Source of the DNA: Nakamurella panacisegetis | GTDB lineage: Bacteria; Actinomycetota; Actinomycetes; Mycobacteriales; Nakamurellaceae | Direction of reading: 5' to 3' | Assembly (NCBI RefSeq): GCF_900104535.1 | Contig: NZ_LT629710.1 | Location: 3,259,501-3,323,500, forward strand | Length of the DNA stretch: 64,000 nucleotides | Notes under the pieces: model-generated | Seen by the model: the letters and a program-made list of their open reading frames with translations, nothing else | The model's database searches: none | Told to the model about the DNA's origin: nothing | Shown: in pieces, positions 1-8,393 of the stretch | How the letters are laid out: every line of letters starts with the position of its first letter | Numbering within the stretch: position 1 is the first letter of the stretch | Translations under genes and position numbers: made by a program

Positions 1-907
1 AGGTCAGGAGGCCGTCAACATCAACGGCGAACAGGCCTTCCGCCATGTTGTCCATGACCACGGCCCGGAATTCCTCGGCTTCCTTCCGTTCGCTGATGTC
101 GACCACGACGTTGCCGACTCCGATGGTCTCTCCGTCGACCCGCACCGGGTAGTAGCTGGCTAGCCAGTGCTGCATGCGGCGCGGTTCAGTGGCGCTACGC
201 CTGCTCACATCCACGTTGCTGACCGTCTCGCCTCCAAGTGCGCGCCGATAGACGTCCTCGAGTTGCGGCCAGAGGTCGGGCACCAGCTCGGAGACCGTGA
301 GGCCGAGGCAATCTTGGATGGACCGGCCGTCGATTCCGGCCAGCGTCTGATTGATTCGAGTGACCCGCAGATCGCGGTCGACCATCTTGAAACCGATCGG
401 CGTCGCCGCGTCGATGCTCTGCAAGAGGGTGACCACCTGGGTGGCGTTCTGCTCGGCGTGACGCAGCGTGAGCTCCAGTTGCTTCTGTTCTTCGATGTCG
501 GTTGCGGTACCGATCCACAGCCGGATCTCACCGTCAGCGTCGCGCAACGGGACGGCTCGGCAGGCGTGCCATCTGAATGCCCCGTCGAAGCGGCGAATCC
601 GGTACTCCAGGGAATAGTCGGTGCCGGTCGTGGTTGCGTGGTGCCAGGCCTGGGCGGCCCTTTCGGCGTCCTCGGAATGGACGAGCGCGACCCAGTTCCA
701 CCTGTAAGTGACTTCCCTGGGGTGCCCGGTGTAGGCCGTGCCCTGCCGGTTGAAATAGGTGGTGGCGCCGTCGGGTGATGCGGTCCAGACGATATGAGGG
801 ATCGACTCGGCGATCATCTCTGCGTACTGCAGGTCCAGAACCGCGCCGTCGAACCGAACCATTGCGTCGTTGGACTCAACGGTCGCGGAGCGGAAGGAAG
901 TCGTCAT
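1..907 (-). CDS. Multi-PAS sensor protein, 5' part only (runs off left edge)
   Basis: This minus-strand reading frame opens at an ATG whose first base is 907 and stays open to the left edge, so about 302 N-terminal residues are seen and the effector part is missing. Residues about 30-145 form a PAS plus PAC unit (IPHIVWTASPDG, YFNRQGTAYTG, then WIGTATDIEEQKQLE). A second PAS follows at about 160-275 and ends in VVVDISERKEAEEF, and a third begins near 280 (VVMDNMAEGLFAVDVDG). Such arrays sense small molecules, redox or light and normally end in a histidine kinase, GGDEF/EAL or phosphatase domain; which one cannot be told here. No membrane segment is visible, so it is probably cytoplasmic. A small HTH gene lies 55 bases upstream on the same strand and may share its transcript. 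Confidence 0.85.
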   Translation of the reverse strand, partial: MTTSFRSATVESNDAMVRFDGAVLDLQYAEMIAESIPHIVWTASPDGATTYFNRQGTAYTGHPREVTYRWNWVALVHSEDAERAAQAWHHATTTGTDYSLEYRIRRFDGAFRWHACRAVPLRDADGEIRLWIGTATDIEEQKQLELTLRHAEQNATQVVTLLQSIDAATPIGFKMVDRDLRVTRINQTLAGIDGRSIQDCLGLTVSELVPDLWPQLEDVYRRALGGETVSNVDVSRRSATEPRRMQHWLASYYPVRVDGETIGVGNVVVDISERKEAEEFRAVVMDNMAEGLFAVDVDGLLT

Positions 908-962
908 GACTCCACCGTGGGTACGCACCCCCGGGGTGTGTCAATAGGCCGGTGGGGTCCGT

Positions 963-1364
963 TCAACCGGGCTTTCGCTCTTGACGGTCCTGCCCCGGTT
1001 GGTAGAGCCGAGCGGCCGCCTGCCGGGAGATCTTCATGCGCTTGGCAACGTCCGTGAGCGACAGTCCGTCTTCGTCGACCAGGGTTCGCACCACACCGGC
1101 GCGCATCGTTGCGATGGCCCGTTCGTACTCACGGAAAGCGTCCGCTGCGCTCAGGCGAATTTCCCGGCCACCAGCCGCGACCAGCTGATCGACCACATCC
1201 GCCATCGAGCGACCGGCATTGTGTGCCGCGCATCCCTCCCGCAAGGCACCGACGGCCCTATCGATCGCCCGGCGGGCATCGTCACCGGCGTCTGCTACGC
1301 GCTGGACCGCGGCCTCGAAGCCATCCTCAGTGATCGCGCACTCGCCTCTGCATCCGGTGAGCAT
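963..1364 (-). CDS. Small helix-turn-helix protein
   Basis: A 133-residue protein whose C-terminal third carries a helix-turn-helix (LSLTDVAKRMKISRQAAARLY, about residues 101-121), the rest being predicted helical. It resembles small actinobacterial DNA-binding proteins that read a stress or sensor gene next door; the exact family is not recognised. It lies 55 bases upstream of the PAS sensor gene in the same direction, so the two are probably co-transcribed. The start is uncertain: the ATG at 1364 is the longest option, and a later start near the AAVQRVADAG segment would leave the HTH intact. Confidence 0.6.
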   Translation of the reverse strand: MLTGCRGECAITEDGFEAAVQRVADAGDDARRAIDRAVGALREGCAAHNAGRSMADVVDQLVAAGGREIRLSAADAFREYERAIATMRAGVVRTLVDEDGLSLTDVAKRMKISRQAAARLYQPGQDRQERKPG

Positions 1365-1748
1365 GGCACGGTCAGGCGCACCCTGCTGAGCTCGCGGCGA
1401 CTGATGACGATTCGCTTCTTGGACTGGCAGCGGGTGCTCGGTGACCGGTGCCGAAGTGATGTGCGGCGACGATTACATCTGTGCGCAAGACCGGAGGTGA
1501 TAAGGATCAGGGTCCTCGAGCGGAACGCACTGCTCGCGTACCAGATGCTGGTCGAGGCCCCGGCTATCCCGACACGACAAGCGCTGTCTCTGGCGACTGG
1601 CCGGACCCGCGGGGATCCGACGGTTTGGTGGCGGGCGGCAGCGGAGGTGAACTCCCGCTGCGGCACGATGAGACATGGGCCCGGTGATTCGGGTACCGAA
1701 AGTACGACCGGACAACCAGGCCGGTCGAGGAGAGAGAAGGAGTGGCTG
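1365..1748. other. Intergenic stretch without a recognisable gene
   Basis: About 380 bases lie between the start of the HTH gene (minus) and the start of the OsmC gene (plus), so promoters for both must be here. Frames open on both strands are long but have no family resemblance or matching neighbours, and they read as high-GC noise. No clear -35/-10 pair or hairpin was found. Confidence 0.4.
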
Positions 1749-2186
1749 ATGCCATCACGCAAGGCACGTACCGAATGGAGCGGCGGACTGCAGGACGGGT
1801 CCGGCCGGGTCAGCCTGGTCAGTTCCGGCGTCGGGACCTACGACGTCTCGTTCCCGCGACGAGCGGCCGACGAAGCCGGGGGTGTCACCTCCCCTGAAGA
1901 GCTCATCGCCGCGGCCCATACGGCCTGCTACGCAATGCAGCTGTCGGCCGTGATCGGTGAGGCGGGCGGCACCGTCAAGAGCTTGATCGCCGACGCCGAG
2001 GTCGGCCTCGGTCCGGATCCGGCGGGCGGATTTCGTCTCACCGGCATCAAACTGACCGTTCGCGGCCAGGTCGACGGGCTGGACGCCGACGGATTCGCCA
2101 CCGCGGCAGAGAACGCGAAGCAGAGCTGCCCGGTTTCCAAGGCCCTCACCGGCGTCACGATCACCCTGGACGCCGCCCTCGCGTGA
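1749..2186 (+). CDS. OsmC family peroxiredoxin-like protein
   Basis: A 145-residue protein of the OsmC/Ohr superfamily, which reduces organic hydroperoxides through a two-cysteine mechanism in the cytoplasm. The early segment TEWSGGLQDGSGRV, the SPEELIAAAHTACYAMQLS block with the first cysteine, and the ENAKQSCPVSKAL block with the second are all present. The length matches OsmC (about 140). The frame is open far upstream, but the ATG at 1749 is preceded by a GAGAGAAGGAG Shine-Dalgarno stretch and starts at the usual N-terminus (MPSRKARTEWSGG). It appears monocistronic. Whether it is OsmC or another subfamily member cannot be settled from sequence alone. Confidence 0.88.
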   Translation: MPSRKARTEWSGGLQDGSGRVSLVSSGVGTYDVSFPRRAADEAGGVTSPEELIAAAHTACYAMQLSAVIGEAGGTVKSLIADAEVGLGPDPAGGFRLTGIKLTVRGQVDGLDADGFATAAENAKQSCPVSKALTGVTITLDAALA

Positions 2187-2201
2187 TCCTTGCCCCCGGC
2201 A

Positions 2202-2275
2202 TGGATCAACTTCGCCGGTTTGGGACGGGAGTGACAGAAGTGGTCACTTTCATCCCTGCCTGCGAAGTTGATCCA
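2202..2275. repeat. 74-bp palindromic dispersed element, copy 1
   Basis: Two perfect 14-base arms (TGGATCAACTTCGC and its complement) enclose about 46 bases that contain an inner inverted repeat GTGAC...GTCAC. The same element, reverse-complemented and slightly diverged, lies at 17738-17812. It sits between the convergent ends of the OsmC gene and ald, where a hairpin could also stop transcription from both sides. It has no coding capacity. Confidence 0.85.
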
Positions 2276-2342
2276 CGCCGAGCCGGGGCCCACGCCGGGC
2301 CCGGGTCCACGCCGAGCCCCGGCGAACGCCGGGCGCCGTGCG

Positions 2343-3455
2343 TCAGGCCAGGAGCGAGGCGGGGAAGATGTGGTCGATGCCGTGGGCGGTGCCGACGGGG
2401 GCGTTGGTCAGAACGCCGGCGTGGGTGGTCAGGCCCGGGACCAGCGCGGCGTCGGCCCGCAATGCCGCCTGCCAGCCGTGCGAGGCCAGCGCCGTGATGT
2501 ACGGCAGGGTCGCGTTGGTCAGCGCGAAGGTCGAGCTGCGCGGGACCGCTCCGGGCATGTTGGCCACGCAGTAGAAGACCGACCCGTGCACGGTGAACGT
2601 CGGGTCGTCGTGGGTGGTGGCGTGGGTGTCCTCGAAGCAGCCGCCCTGGTCGACCGCGATGTCCACCAGCACCGAACCCTCACGCATCTGGGACACGAGT
2701 TCGTTCGTCACCAACTTGGGCGCCTTGGCCCCGGGGATCAGCACCGATCCGATCACCAGGTCGGCGTCGCGCACCGCCTCGGCGATGTTGTAGGCGTTGG
2801 ACGCGATGGTCTTCACCCCACCGTGGAACTGGGTGTCCAGCCGCCGCAGGGTCGGCAGCGAGAGGTCGATGACGGTGACGTCGGCCCGCATGCCCTGGGC
2901 GATGGTGGCCGCGTGCATGCCGGCCACACCGCCGCCGAGCACCACCACCTTCCCGTTGGTCACGCCCGGCACGCCGCCCAGGAGAACCCCGCGGCCGCCT
3001 TCGTTGCGCATCAGGTGATAGCCGCCGACGAGCGGCGCCATTCGTCCGGCGATCTCGCTCATCGGGGCCAGCAGCGGGAGCGATCGGTCGGCCAGCTGCA
3101 CGGTCTCGTAGGCCACGGACGTGGTGCCGGCGGCCAGCAGGCGATCGGTCAGCGGTCGGTCGGCGGCCAGGTGCAGGTAGGTGAACAGCAACTGGTCGGC
3201 GCGGAGGTGGCAGTACTCGGAGGCCACCGGCTCCTTGACCTTGACCACCATCTCGGCCGCCCAGGCGTCAGCGGCCGAGGTCACGATGGTCGCACCGGCC
3301 TCGGTGAACTCCTCGTCGCTGATCCGCGAGCCCTCGCCCGCGCCGGACTGCACCAGTACGCGGTGGCCGGCGCCGACCAGGTGATGGGCGCCGGCGGGCG
3401 TCAGGGCGACCCGGTATTCGCGGTTCTTGACCTCTGCGGGTACGCCGATGAGCAT
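2343..3455 (-). CDS. ald: Alanine dehydrogenase
   Basis: A 370-residue NAD-dependent L-alanine dehydrogenase, interconverting alanine with pyruvate and ammonia in the cytoplasm. Full length for the family (M. tuberculosis Ald is 371). Visible residues: substrate-binding R15 in [11 protein letters not shown]74 in VVKVKEP, catalytic H95 in YLHLAAD, the Rossmann glycine motif GGGVAG at 174-179 with acidic D197 beta-strand end, and catalytic D269 in [10 protein letters not shown]. It is divergently transcribed from an Lrp/AsnC-type gene across a 104-base gap, the same pairing as M. tuberculosis ald with aldR, so regulation by that neighbour with an amino acid as effector is likely. Confidence 0.96.
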   Translation of the reverse strand: MLIGVPAEVKNREYRVALTPAGAHHLVGAGHRVLVQSGAGEGSRISDEEFTEAGATIVTSAADAWAAEMVVKVKEPVASEYCHLRADQLLFTYLHLAADRPLTDRLLAAGTTSVAYETVQLADRSLPLLAPMSEIAGRMAPLVGGYHLMRNEGGRGVLLGGVPGVTNGKVVVLGGGVAGMHAATIAQGMRADVTVIDLSLPTLRRLDTQFHGGVKTIASNAYNIAEAVRDADLVIGSVLIPGAKAPKLVTNELVSQMREGSVLVDIAVDQGGCFEDTHATTHDDPTFTVHGSVFYCVANMPGAVPRSSTFALTNATLPYITALASHGWQAALRADAALVPGLTTHAGVLTNAPVGTAHGIDHIFPASLLA

Positions 3456-3559
3456 GTCTGGCCTCTCAGTGCCTGGTTCGGGAGGGGATCACGGACAATT
3501 CTGAACTTCTCGCCCTCAGGACGGAAGATCACTGACTGAAGATTCGGTAGATTGCTGTC
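3456..3559. promoter_or_regulatory. Divergent ald / Lrp-type control region
   Basis: This 104-base gap holds both promoters. It is AT-richer than its surroundings, and the half-site-like strings GAAGATCAC and GAAGATTCG lie about 14 bases apart at roughly 3526-3548, close to the regulator's own start. Lrp-type proteins bind arrays of weak A/T-rich repeats, which fits, but no exact operator can be named. Confidence 0.4.
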
Positions 3560-4120
3560 ATGAGCAGCATTCATTCAGGACGCGGCCGTTCGGGGGCGGG
3601 CCCGTCGCAGAATGTTCGGGGCGCCGCCGGACCGCCGATCCGCCCGTCCTCGCCGGCGGCGGCCGGGCCCCCGCTCGACGCCATCGACCGGGCCATTCTC
3701 GAGGTCCTCGCGGCTGACGCTCGCACGCCAAACAACGCCCTCGCGGCCGCCGTCGGGGTGGCCCCGTCCACCGCCTTGGCCCGGGTGAGGGCCCTGCGGG
3801 CCGGCGGGGCCATCCGCGGGTTCCACGCCGACATCGACCCGGCCGTGCTGGGCCGCCCGCTCCAGGCGATGATCGCGGTGCGGCTCCAGGCCGGCGCCCG
3901 CAGCCGGATGATGGCCTTCACCCAACGCATCCGGCAGCTCCCGGAGGTGCTGGACATCTACTTCCTGGCCGGGGCCGACGACTTCCTGCTCCACGTGGCG
4001 GCGGCCGACGCGGTCGGTCTGCGCGACTTCGTGGTCGATCAGCTGTCCGCGTATCCGGAGGTGGCCCTCACCGAGACCAACCTGATCTTCGAGCACGTGC
4101 GAGGTACCGGCCCGTCCTGA
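3560..4120 (+). CDS. Lrp/AsnC family transcriptional regulator, AldR-like
   Basis: A 186-residue regulator. Residues about 39-90 form the Lrp-type winged helix (LDAIDRAILEVLAADARTPN, then VGVAPSTALARVRALRAGG) and about 95-180 form the RAM effector-binding domain (FLAGADDFLLHVAAAD). The first 38 residues are a Gly/Pro/Ser-rich extension not found in typical Lrp proteins of about 150 residues; the ATG at 3560 has no obvious Shine-Dalgarno, so a shorter form starting nearer LDAIDRA is possible if a non-ATG codon is used. It is divergent from ald and by analogy with AldR should control ald in response to an amino acid. Confidence 0.88.
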   Translation: MSSIHSGRGRSGAGPSQNVRGAAGPPIRPSSPAAAGPPLDAIDRAILEVLAADARTPNNALAAAVGVAPSTALARVRALRAGGAIRGFHADIDPAVLGRPLQAMIAVRLQAGARSRMMAFTQRIRQLPEVLDIYFLAGADDFLLHVAAADAVGLRDFVVDQLSAYPEVALTETNLIFEHVRGTGPS

Positions 4121-4273
4121 ACGGTCGGCTCGGCCGGTCCTGGGTGCCGCTTGACGCGGACGGTTTCGGTGCACGACCCGGTCGCCGGAGTAGGCATCCA
4201 CCATCCCCCTTTCCCGCGCCGATCCGGGCGTCAGCACAGCCGGCGCCAAGCGACCGTGACCTACCATTCGCCC

Positions 4274-5668
4274 ATGCCGACCTCCGACGGACTCGCCCAG
4301 GCTGAGAAACTCATGCAGCACGGGGGAGTGCATCCGACCGCCATCGCGGTGTTCGCGCATTCCTACGAGGTGCTCGCCTCGGGCGACACCGGCCTCATCT
4401 CCGAGGACGACCTGGAGCCGATCGAATCCCTGCCCGCGCTGGCCGACCTGACGATCGACGAGGAAGCGGCGCGAACGGCGATGCGCCAGACCGCGGTGGT
4501 CAAGCTGAACGGGGGCCTGGGCACCTCCATGGGCATGGACCGGGCGAAGTCGCTGGTCGAGGTGCGACCCGGCCGCAGCTTCCTGGACATCATCGTGGCG
4601 CAGATCATGGCCCTGCGTGCCCAGTACGGGGTCGAGCTGCCGCTGTTGTTCATGGACAGCTTCCGTACCCAACGCGACACCCTCGCCGCCCTGGCGATCC
4701 ATTCCGATCTGGCCATCGACGACCTCCCGCTGGACTTCCGACAGAACCAGGAACCCAAGCTGCGGTCCGACGATCTGACGCCGGTCAGCTGGCCGGCCGA
4801 CCCGGAGCTGGAATGGTGCCCGCCCGGCCACGGTGACCTCTACACCGCGCTGGATACCTCGGGCGTGCTGGACCTGCTGCTGGACAAGGGCTTCCGCTAC
4901 CTGTTCGTCTCCAATTCCGACAACCTGGGGGCCCGCCCGGACCCGCGGCTGGCCGCCTGGTTCGCGGCCTCCGGCGCTCCGATCGGCGGTGAGTACTGCC
5001 GGCGCACCGAGGCCGACCGCAAGGGCGGTCACCTGGCCCGGCGGGCCGGGACCGGCCGGCTGGTGCTCCGGGAGTCGGCCCAGACCCGGCCGGAGGACCA
5101 GGCCGCATTCGGCGACGTCAATCGTCATCGCTTCTTCAACAGCAACAACCTGTGGCTCGACCTGCGCGCGCTCCGGACCGCCCTGGACGCCAAGGGCGGG
5201 GTCCTCGGGCTCCCGATCATCCGCAACGTCAAGACGGTCGACCCGTCGGACCCGACGTCACCCGAGGTGATCCAGATCGAGACGGCCATGGGCGCGGCCA
5301 TCGGCGTGTTCGACGGGGCCGCCGCGATCGAGGTCGACCGGACGCGCTTCCTGCCGGTGAAGAGCACCAGCGACCTGCTGGTGCTGCGGTCGGACGCCTA
5401 CGAGTTGACCGACCGGGGAGAGGTGCGGCTGGTCGCGCCCCGCACCGAGGCCCCGCTGGTCGACCTGGACGAGCCGTACAGGTTGCTGCCCGACTTCGAC
5501 GCGAGGTTCCCGCACGGGCCGCCATCGCTGATCGAGGCGACCAGGTTCACCGTCCGGGGCGACTGGACCTTCGGCCGGGAGGTGACCGTCCGTGGCGCGG
5601 TCGAGCTGTCCGCCGACGGGTCGCCCGGCTCGGTCCCGGACGGCGCCGTGCTGGCCGGCCGCGGATGA
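4274..5668 (+). CDS. UTP--glucose-1-phosphate uridylyltransferase (UDPGP family)
   Basis: A 464-residue nucleotidyltransferase of the eukaryote-type UDPGP family, making UDP-glucose from UTP and glucose 1-phosphate for envelope glycans. The glycine-rich nucleotide site VVKLNGGLGTSMGMDRAKSL lies near residues 75-95; LFVSNSDNLGA, the FNSNNLWLDL motif and the NVKTVDP lysine follow in family order. The frame is open 41 codons further upstream, but the ATG at 4274 gives the expected N-terminus (MPTSDGLAQAEKLM). The last bases overlap the start of the Nudix gene (ATGA), so the two are translationally coupled. The uridylyl specificity is inferred from family, since related enzymes use N-acetyl sugars. 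Confidence 0.88.
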   Translation: MPTSDGLAQAEKLMQHGGVHPTAIAVFAHSYEVLASGDTGLISEDDLEPIESLPALADLTIDEEAARTAMRQTAVVKLNGGLGTSMGMDRAKSLVEVRPGRSFLDIIVAQIMALRAQYGVELPLLFMDSFRTQRDTLAALAIHSDLAIDDLPLDFRQNQEPKLRSDDLTPVSWPADPELEWCPPGHGDLYTALDTSGVLDLLLDKGFRYLFVSNSDNLGARPDPRLAAWFAASGAPIGGEYCRRTEADRKGGHLARRAGTGRLVLRESAQTRPEDQAAFGDVNRHRFFNSNNLWLDLRALRTALDAKGGVLGLPIIRNVKTVDPSDPTSPEVIQIETAMGAAIGVFDGAAAIEVDRTRFLPVKSTSDLLVLRSDAYELTDRGEVRLVAPRTEAPLVDLDEPYRLLPDFDARFPHGPPSLIEATRFTVRGDWTFGREVTVRGAVELSADGSPGSVPDGAVLAGRG

Positions 5669-6219
5669 CCGACCAGCCGCCGCTGATGTGGCGCACCGGG
5701 TCGAAAGTGGTCTATGCCAACGACTGGATGCAGGTCCGCGAGGACGAGTTCGAGCGGACCGACGGAAGCACGGGCATCTACGGGGTGGTGGACAAGCCGG
5801 ACTTCGCGATCGTGGTGGCCGAACAGGACGGCATCTTCCACCTGGTCGAGCAGTTCCGATACCCGATCGGCCGACGTTCCTGGGAGTTCCCGATGGGCGG
5901 CTGGCCGCCGGGCAAGAGCGGATCGAGCCTGGAGCTGGCCCAGGCCGAACTACGCGAGGAGACCGGGTTCACCGCCGGCCGGTGGCAGGCCATCGCTCAT
6001 CTGTACGAGGCGGCCGGGTTCTGTTCCCAGGGGTTCGACGTCTTCCACGCCACCGACCTGACCGCGGGGGATCACGCGCGGGAGGATTCCGAGATCGACA
6101 TGGTGCAGGGCGCATTCACCGCGGCGCAGCTGCTCGCCATGATCCTCGACGGCACCATCATCGATTCGACCACCATCGCCGCCTACGGGATGTGGCAGAT
6201 GCTGCGGACGGCCCCCTGA
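5665..6219 (+). CDS. Nudix hydrolase
   Basis: A 184-residue Nudix hydrolase. The Nudix box spans roughly residues 79-103, starting at GGWPPGK and ending in AQAELREETGF, with the metal-binding REExxE-type core intact. The VEQFRYPIGRRSWEFPMGG strand before the box and the YEAAGFCSQ stretch after it are typical of ADP-ribose/NDP-sugar pyrophosphatases. It starts inside the stop codon of the UDP-glucose pyrophosphorylase gene (ATGA), which suggests stoichiometric translation and a linked role in nucleotide-sugar turnover; the true substrate is unknown. Confidence 0.88.
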   Translation: MTDQPPLMWRTGSKVVYANDWMQVREDEFERTDGSTGIYGVVDKPDFAIVVAEQDGIFHLVEQFRYPIGRRSWEFPMGGWPPGKSGSSLELAQAELREETGFTAGRWQAIAHLYEAAGFCSQGFDVFHATDLTAGDHAREDSEIDMVQGAFTAAQLLAMILDGTIIDSTTIAAYGMWQMLRTAP

Positions 6220-6324
6220 CCCATCGCCTGACCCACCGCCCAGCCGCCGGGGGATGGCGGTCACCGTCGTGGCCGGTCGATCGGTACCGGCCGGGCGAAT
6301 CTAGAATCATCGGGAGAGCTCTTC

Positions 6325-7026
6325 GTGGCCGCGCGGCCACGACGATCGGGAGGCCAGGTGGCGGGACAGCGGGACCGGGCCGCTCGGGTATCGCCGGTGT
6401 CGGACGGGGCGGGGCACAGCGTGGCCGATGCGTCGAATCGGATCTGGACCATCCCCAACCTGCTGTCGTTCCTGCGGCTGCTCGGGGTACCGCTGTTCCT
6501 GTGGCTCCTGCTGACCCACCCGCCGCACGACGGTTGGGCACTGGTGGTGCTCGCGGTCAGCGCCGTCACCGACTGGGCGGACGGCAAACTGGCCCGGTTA
6601 CTCGGCCAGTACAGCAAACTCGGTGAGTTGCTCGACCCGGCCGCGGACCGCCTGTACATCTTCGCGACCCTGGTCGCCTTCGTGATCCGTGGCTTCATCC
6701 CGTGGTGGGTGGCCGCACTGATCATCGGCCGCGACCTGGTGCTCGCCGTCGGTCTGCGCGTCGTGCGACGCCACGGCTACCAGGCCCTACCCGTGCACTA
6801 CCTGGGCAAGGCCGCGACATTCTGCCTGCTGTACGCCTTCCCGCTGCTGTTGCTGGCCCAGGGCGGATCGTGGATCGCCCGGATCGCACTGCCCTTCGGG
6901 ATCGCCTTCACCATCTGGGGCATGCTGTTGTATCTGTGGGCCGGCGCGCTCTACGTGGGACAGGTGGTCTGGGTGGTTCGGTCGACGCCCATCGCCCCTC
7001 CCGGCCGAACGGTCGCCCGTGGCTGA
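6325..7026 (+). CDS. CDP-alcohol phosphatidyltransferase (PgsA2-like)
   Basis: A 233-residue integral membrane enzyme with about five hydrophobic segments that joins a CDP-activated lipid to an alcohol. The signature D-x2-DG-x2-AR-x8-G-x3-D-x3-D is complete as DWADGKLAR, then GELLDPAADR. It occupies the position of M. tuberculosis pgsA2 (Rv1822) at the head of the DUF881/Sbp/gcvH/garA block; the alcohol acceptor is not known. The GTG at 6325 has GGGAGAG six bases upstream; a second GTG at 6358 after GGGAGG is equally good and would give 222 residues. A TAGAAT hexamer at 6302-6307 could be the -10 box. It overlaps the next gene by 8 bases. Confidence 0.9.
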   Translation: MAARPRRSGGQVAGQRDRAARVSPVSDGAGHSVADASNRIWTIPNLLSFLRLLGVPLFLWLLLTHPPHDGWALVVLAVSAVTDWADGKLARLLGQYSKLGELLDPAADRLYIFATLVAFVIRGFIPWWVAALIIGRDLVLAVGLRVVRRHGYQALPVHYLGKAATFCLLYAFPLLLLAQGGSWIARIALPFGIAFTIWGMLLYLWAGALYVGQVVWVVRSTPIAPPGRTVARG

Positions 7027-7942
7027 CCGGTCGGGCCCGGCCGACACCCGCGAGCCGACCACGTGGGTGGACGGCAAACGCGTGGTGGCCGAGGACGGCG
7101 GCCGTCCGGCGCCGTCCCTGCGCCACGCCCTGCCGTTGCTCGAGTCGCTGGTCAGCGATCACCTGGACCCGGGCTACCAAGCGGCCGCTGATCGACGCGC
7201 GGCCCGGCCGCCGAGCCCGGGCCGGAGCCGGCGACGGTCGGCCCTGGCCTACCTGTCCGGCGGCCTGGTGCTGGTCGGGCTGGTGCTCGGCATCGCCGCC
7301 GCGAGCACGCAGGATCAGGCCGCTGGCACCGACCAGGCCAGGGCTGGACTCCTCCGCGACATCGACGCGGCTCAGGCCAAGCAGTCGTTGTTGGGCGCCC
7401 AGGAAACCACCCTGGGCGCCCAGATCCGCGCCGCGCAGTCCTCCCTCGGAGCCGGTGGTCCGTTGCAGGCGGTGCGCAGCCTCGAGGTCGAGGGTGGTCA
7501 GAGCGCCGTCACCGGGCCCGGTCTGACCGTCGTCATCGACGGTTCGACGGCCAGTTCGGGCGCCGGGAACATCCTCGACAGCGACATCCAGCTCCTGGTC
7601 AACGGGCTGTGGTCCTCCGGAGCGGAGGCGGTGTCGGTTGGGGGCGTGCGGCTGGGCACCACCAGTTCCATCCGGCAGGCGGGCAGCGCGATCCTGGTCG
7701 ACAACCGCCCGGTGTTCTGGCCGATCAGCATCGAGGCGATCGGGAACCCGGCGACCTTGCACGTCAAGTTCGTCGACACCGTCGGGTTCGGGCGATTCCA
7801 GACCTTCGTCTCGCTGTACGGCATCCGCTTCGACGTCTCGGCCCAGACCGCCCTGACGCTCCCGGCCGGTGGCGTCCCCGACCTGCGGTTCGCCTCGGCC
7901 GCGCCGACCAGCACCACGCCCGTGGTCACGTCCTCACACTGA
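7019..7942 (+). CDS. DUF881 membrane protein (Rv1823-like)
   Basis: A 307-residue protein with a cytoplasmic N-terminus of about 80 residues, one membrane segment (about 80-98, YLSGGLVLVGLVLGIAAAS) and an extracytoplasmic DUF881 domain. A short helical stretch precedes the domain, whose core reads GPGLTVVIDGS, LLVNGLWSSGAEAVSVGGVRL and PVFWPISIEAIG. DUF881 proteins occur in pairs flanking Sbp in actinobacteria and related genes occur near division genes in Firmicutes, but no biochemical role is established. It overlaps the upstream gene by 8 bases (GTG start at 7019), showing operon organisation. Confidence 0.88.
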   Translation: MADRSGPADTREPTTWVDGKRVVAEDGGRPAPSLRHALPLLESLVSDHLDPGYQAAADRRAARPPSPGRSRRRSALAYLSGGLVLVGLVLGIAAASTQDQAAGTDQARAGLLRDIDAAQAKQSLLGAQETTLGAQIRAAQSSLGAGGPLQAVRSLEVEGGQSAVTGPGLTVVIDGSTASSGAGNILDSDIQLLVNGLWSSGAEAVSVGGVRLGTTSSIRQAGSAILVDNRPVFWPISIEAIGNPATLHVKFVDTVGFGRFQTFVSLYGIRFDVSAQTALTLPAGGVPDLRFASAAPTSTTPVVTSSH

Positions 7943-8060
7943 CCGAGCGCCGTCCGCCCGTAGAGTTCGCCACGCCCGCCACGCCCATCGGAGTGCACCT
8001 GGCCCGCACCATCGGGCCGGCGGGGCACATCGGATCGAAACGCCGAAGGAGGTTCGCGCC

Positions 8061-8393
8061 ATGTACGCCGCCGTAGCCCTGGTGATCGGAGTGGCGATCG
8101 GGCTGTTCCTGCACCCGACCGTGCCCGACTGGATGGCCCCCTACCTGCCGATCGCGGTGATCGCCGCCCTCGACGCGGTGTTCGGTGCGGTCCGAGCCAC
8201 TCTGGCCAAGATCTTCGACGCCAAGGTGTTCGTCATCTCGTTCGTCGCCAACGTGCTGGTGGCCGCCTTCATCGTGTTCCTGGGCGATCAACTCGGCGTC
8301 GGCTCGCAGCTGTCGACGGCGGTGGTGGTGGTGCTCGGTATCCGCATCTTCGGCAACGCCGCGGCGATCCGCCGGCACATCTTCAAGGCATGA
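8061..8393 (+). CDS. sbp: Small basic protein Sbp (DUF1290)
   Basis: A 110-residue integral membrane protein with three hydrophobic segments (MYAAVALVIGVAIGLFL, YLPIAVIAALDAVFGAV, VFVISFVANVLVAAFIVFLG). The motif LPIAVIAALDAVFGAVRA and the ending GIRIFGNAAAIRRHIF are hallmarks of the family described first in Bacillus. A longer frame exists, but an AAGGAGG Shine-Dalgarno at 8046-8052 fixes the ATG at 8061. Its stop overlaps the next start (ATGA). It lies between two DUF881 genes, as in M. tuberculosis Rv1823-Rv1825, so the three probably form one membrane complex; function unknown. Confidence 0.9.
   Translation: MYAAVALVIGVAIGLFLHPTVPDWMAPYLPIAVIAALDAVFGAVRATLAKIFDAKVFVISFVANVLVAAFIVFLGDQLGVGSQLSTAVVVVLGIRIFGNAAAIRRHIFKA

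Noticed and set aside
981-1748. Upstream extension of the OsmC frame
   Set aside because: The segment has no family resemblance, crosses the HTH gene on the other strand and the good ribosome-binding site lies just before 1749.
2268-3539. A plus-strand frame of 423 residues opposite ald
   Set aside because: Low-complexity Arg/Gly/Val composition and a certain ald gene on the other strand.
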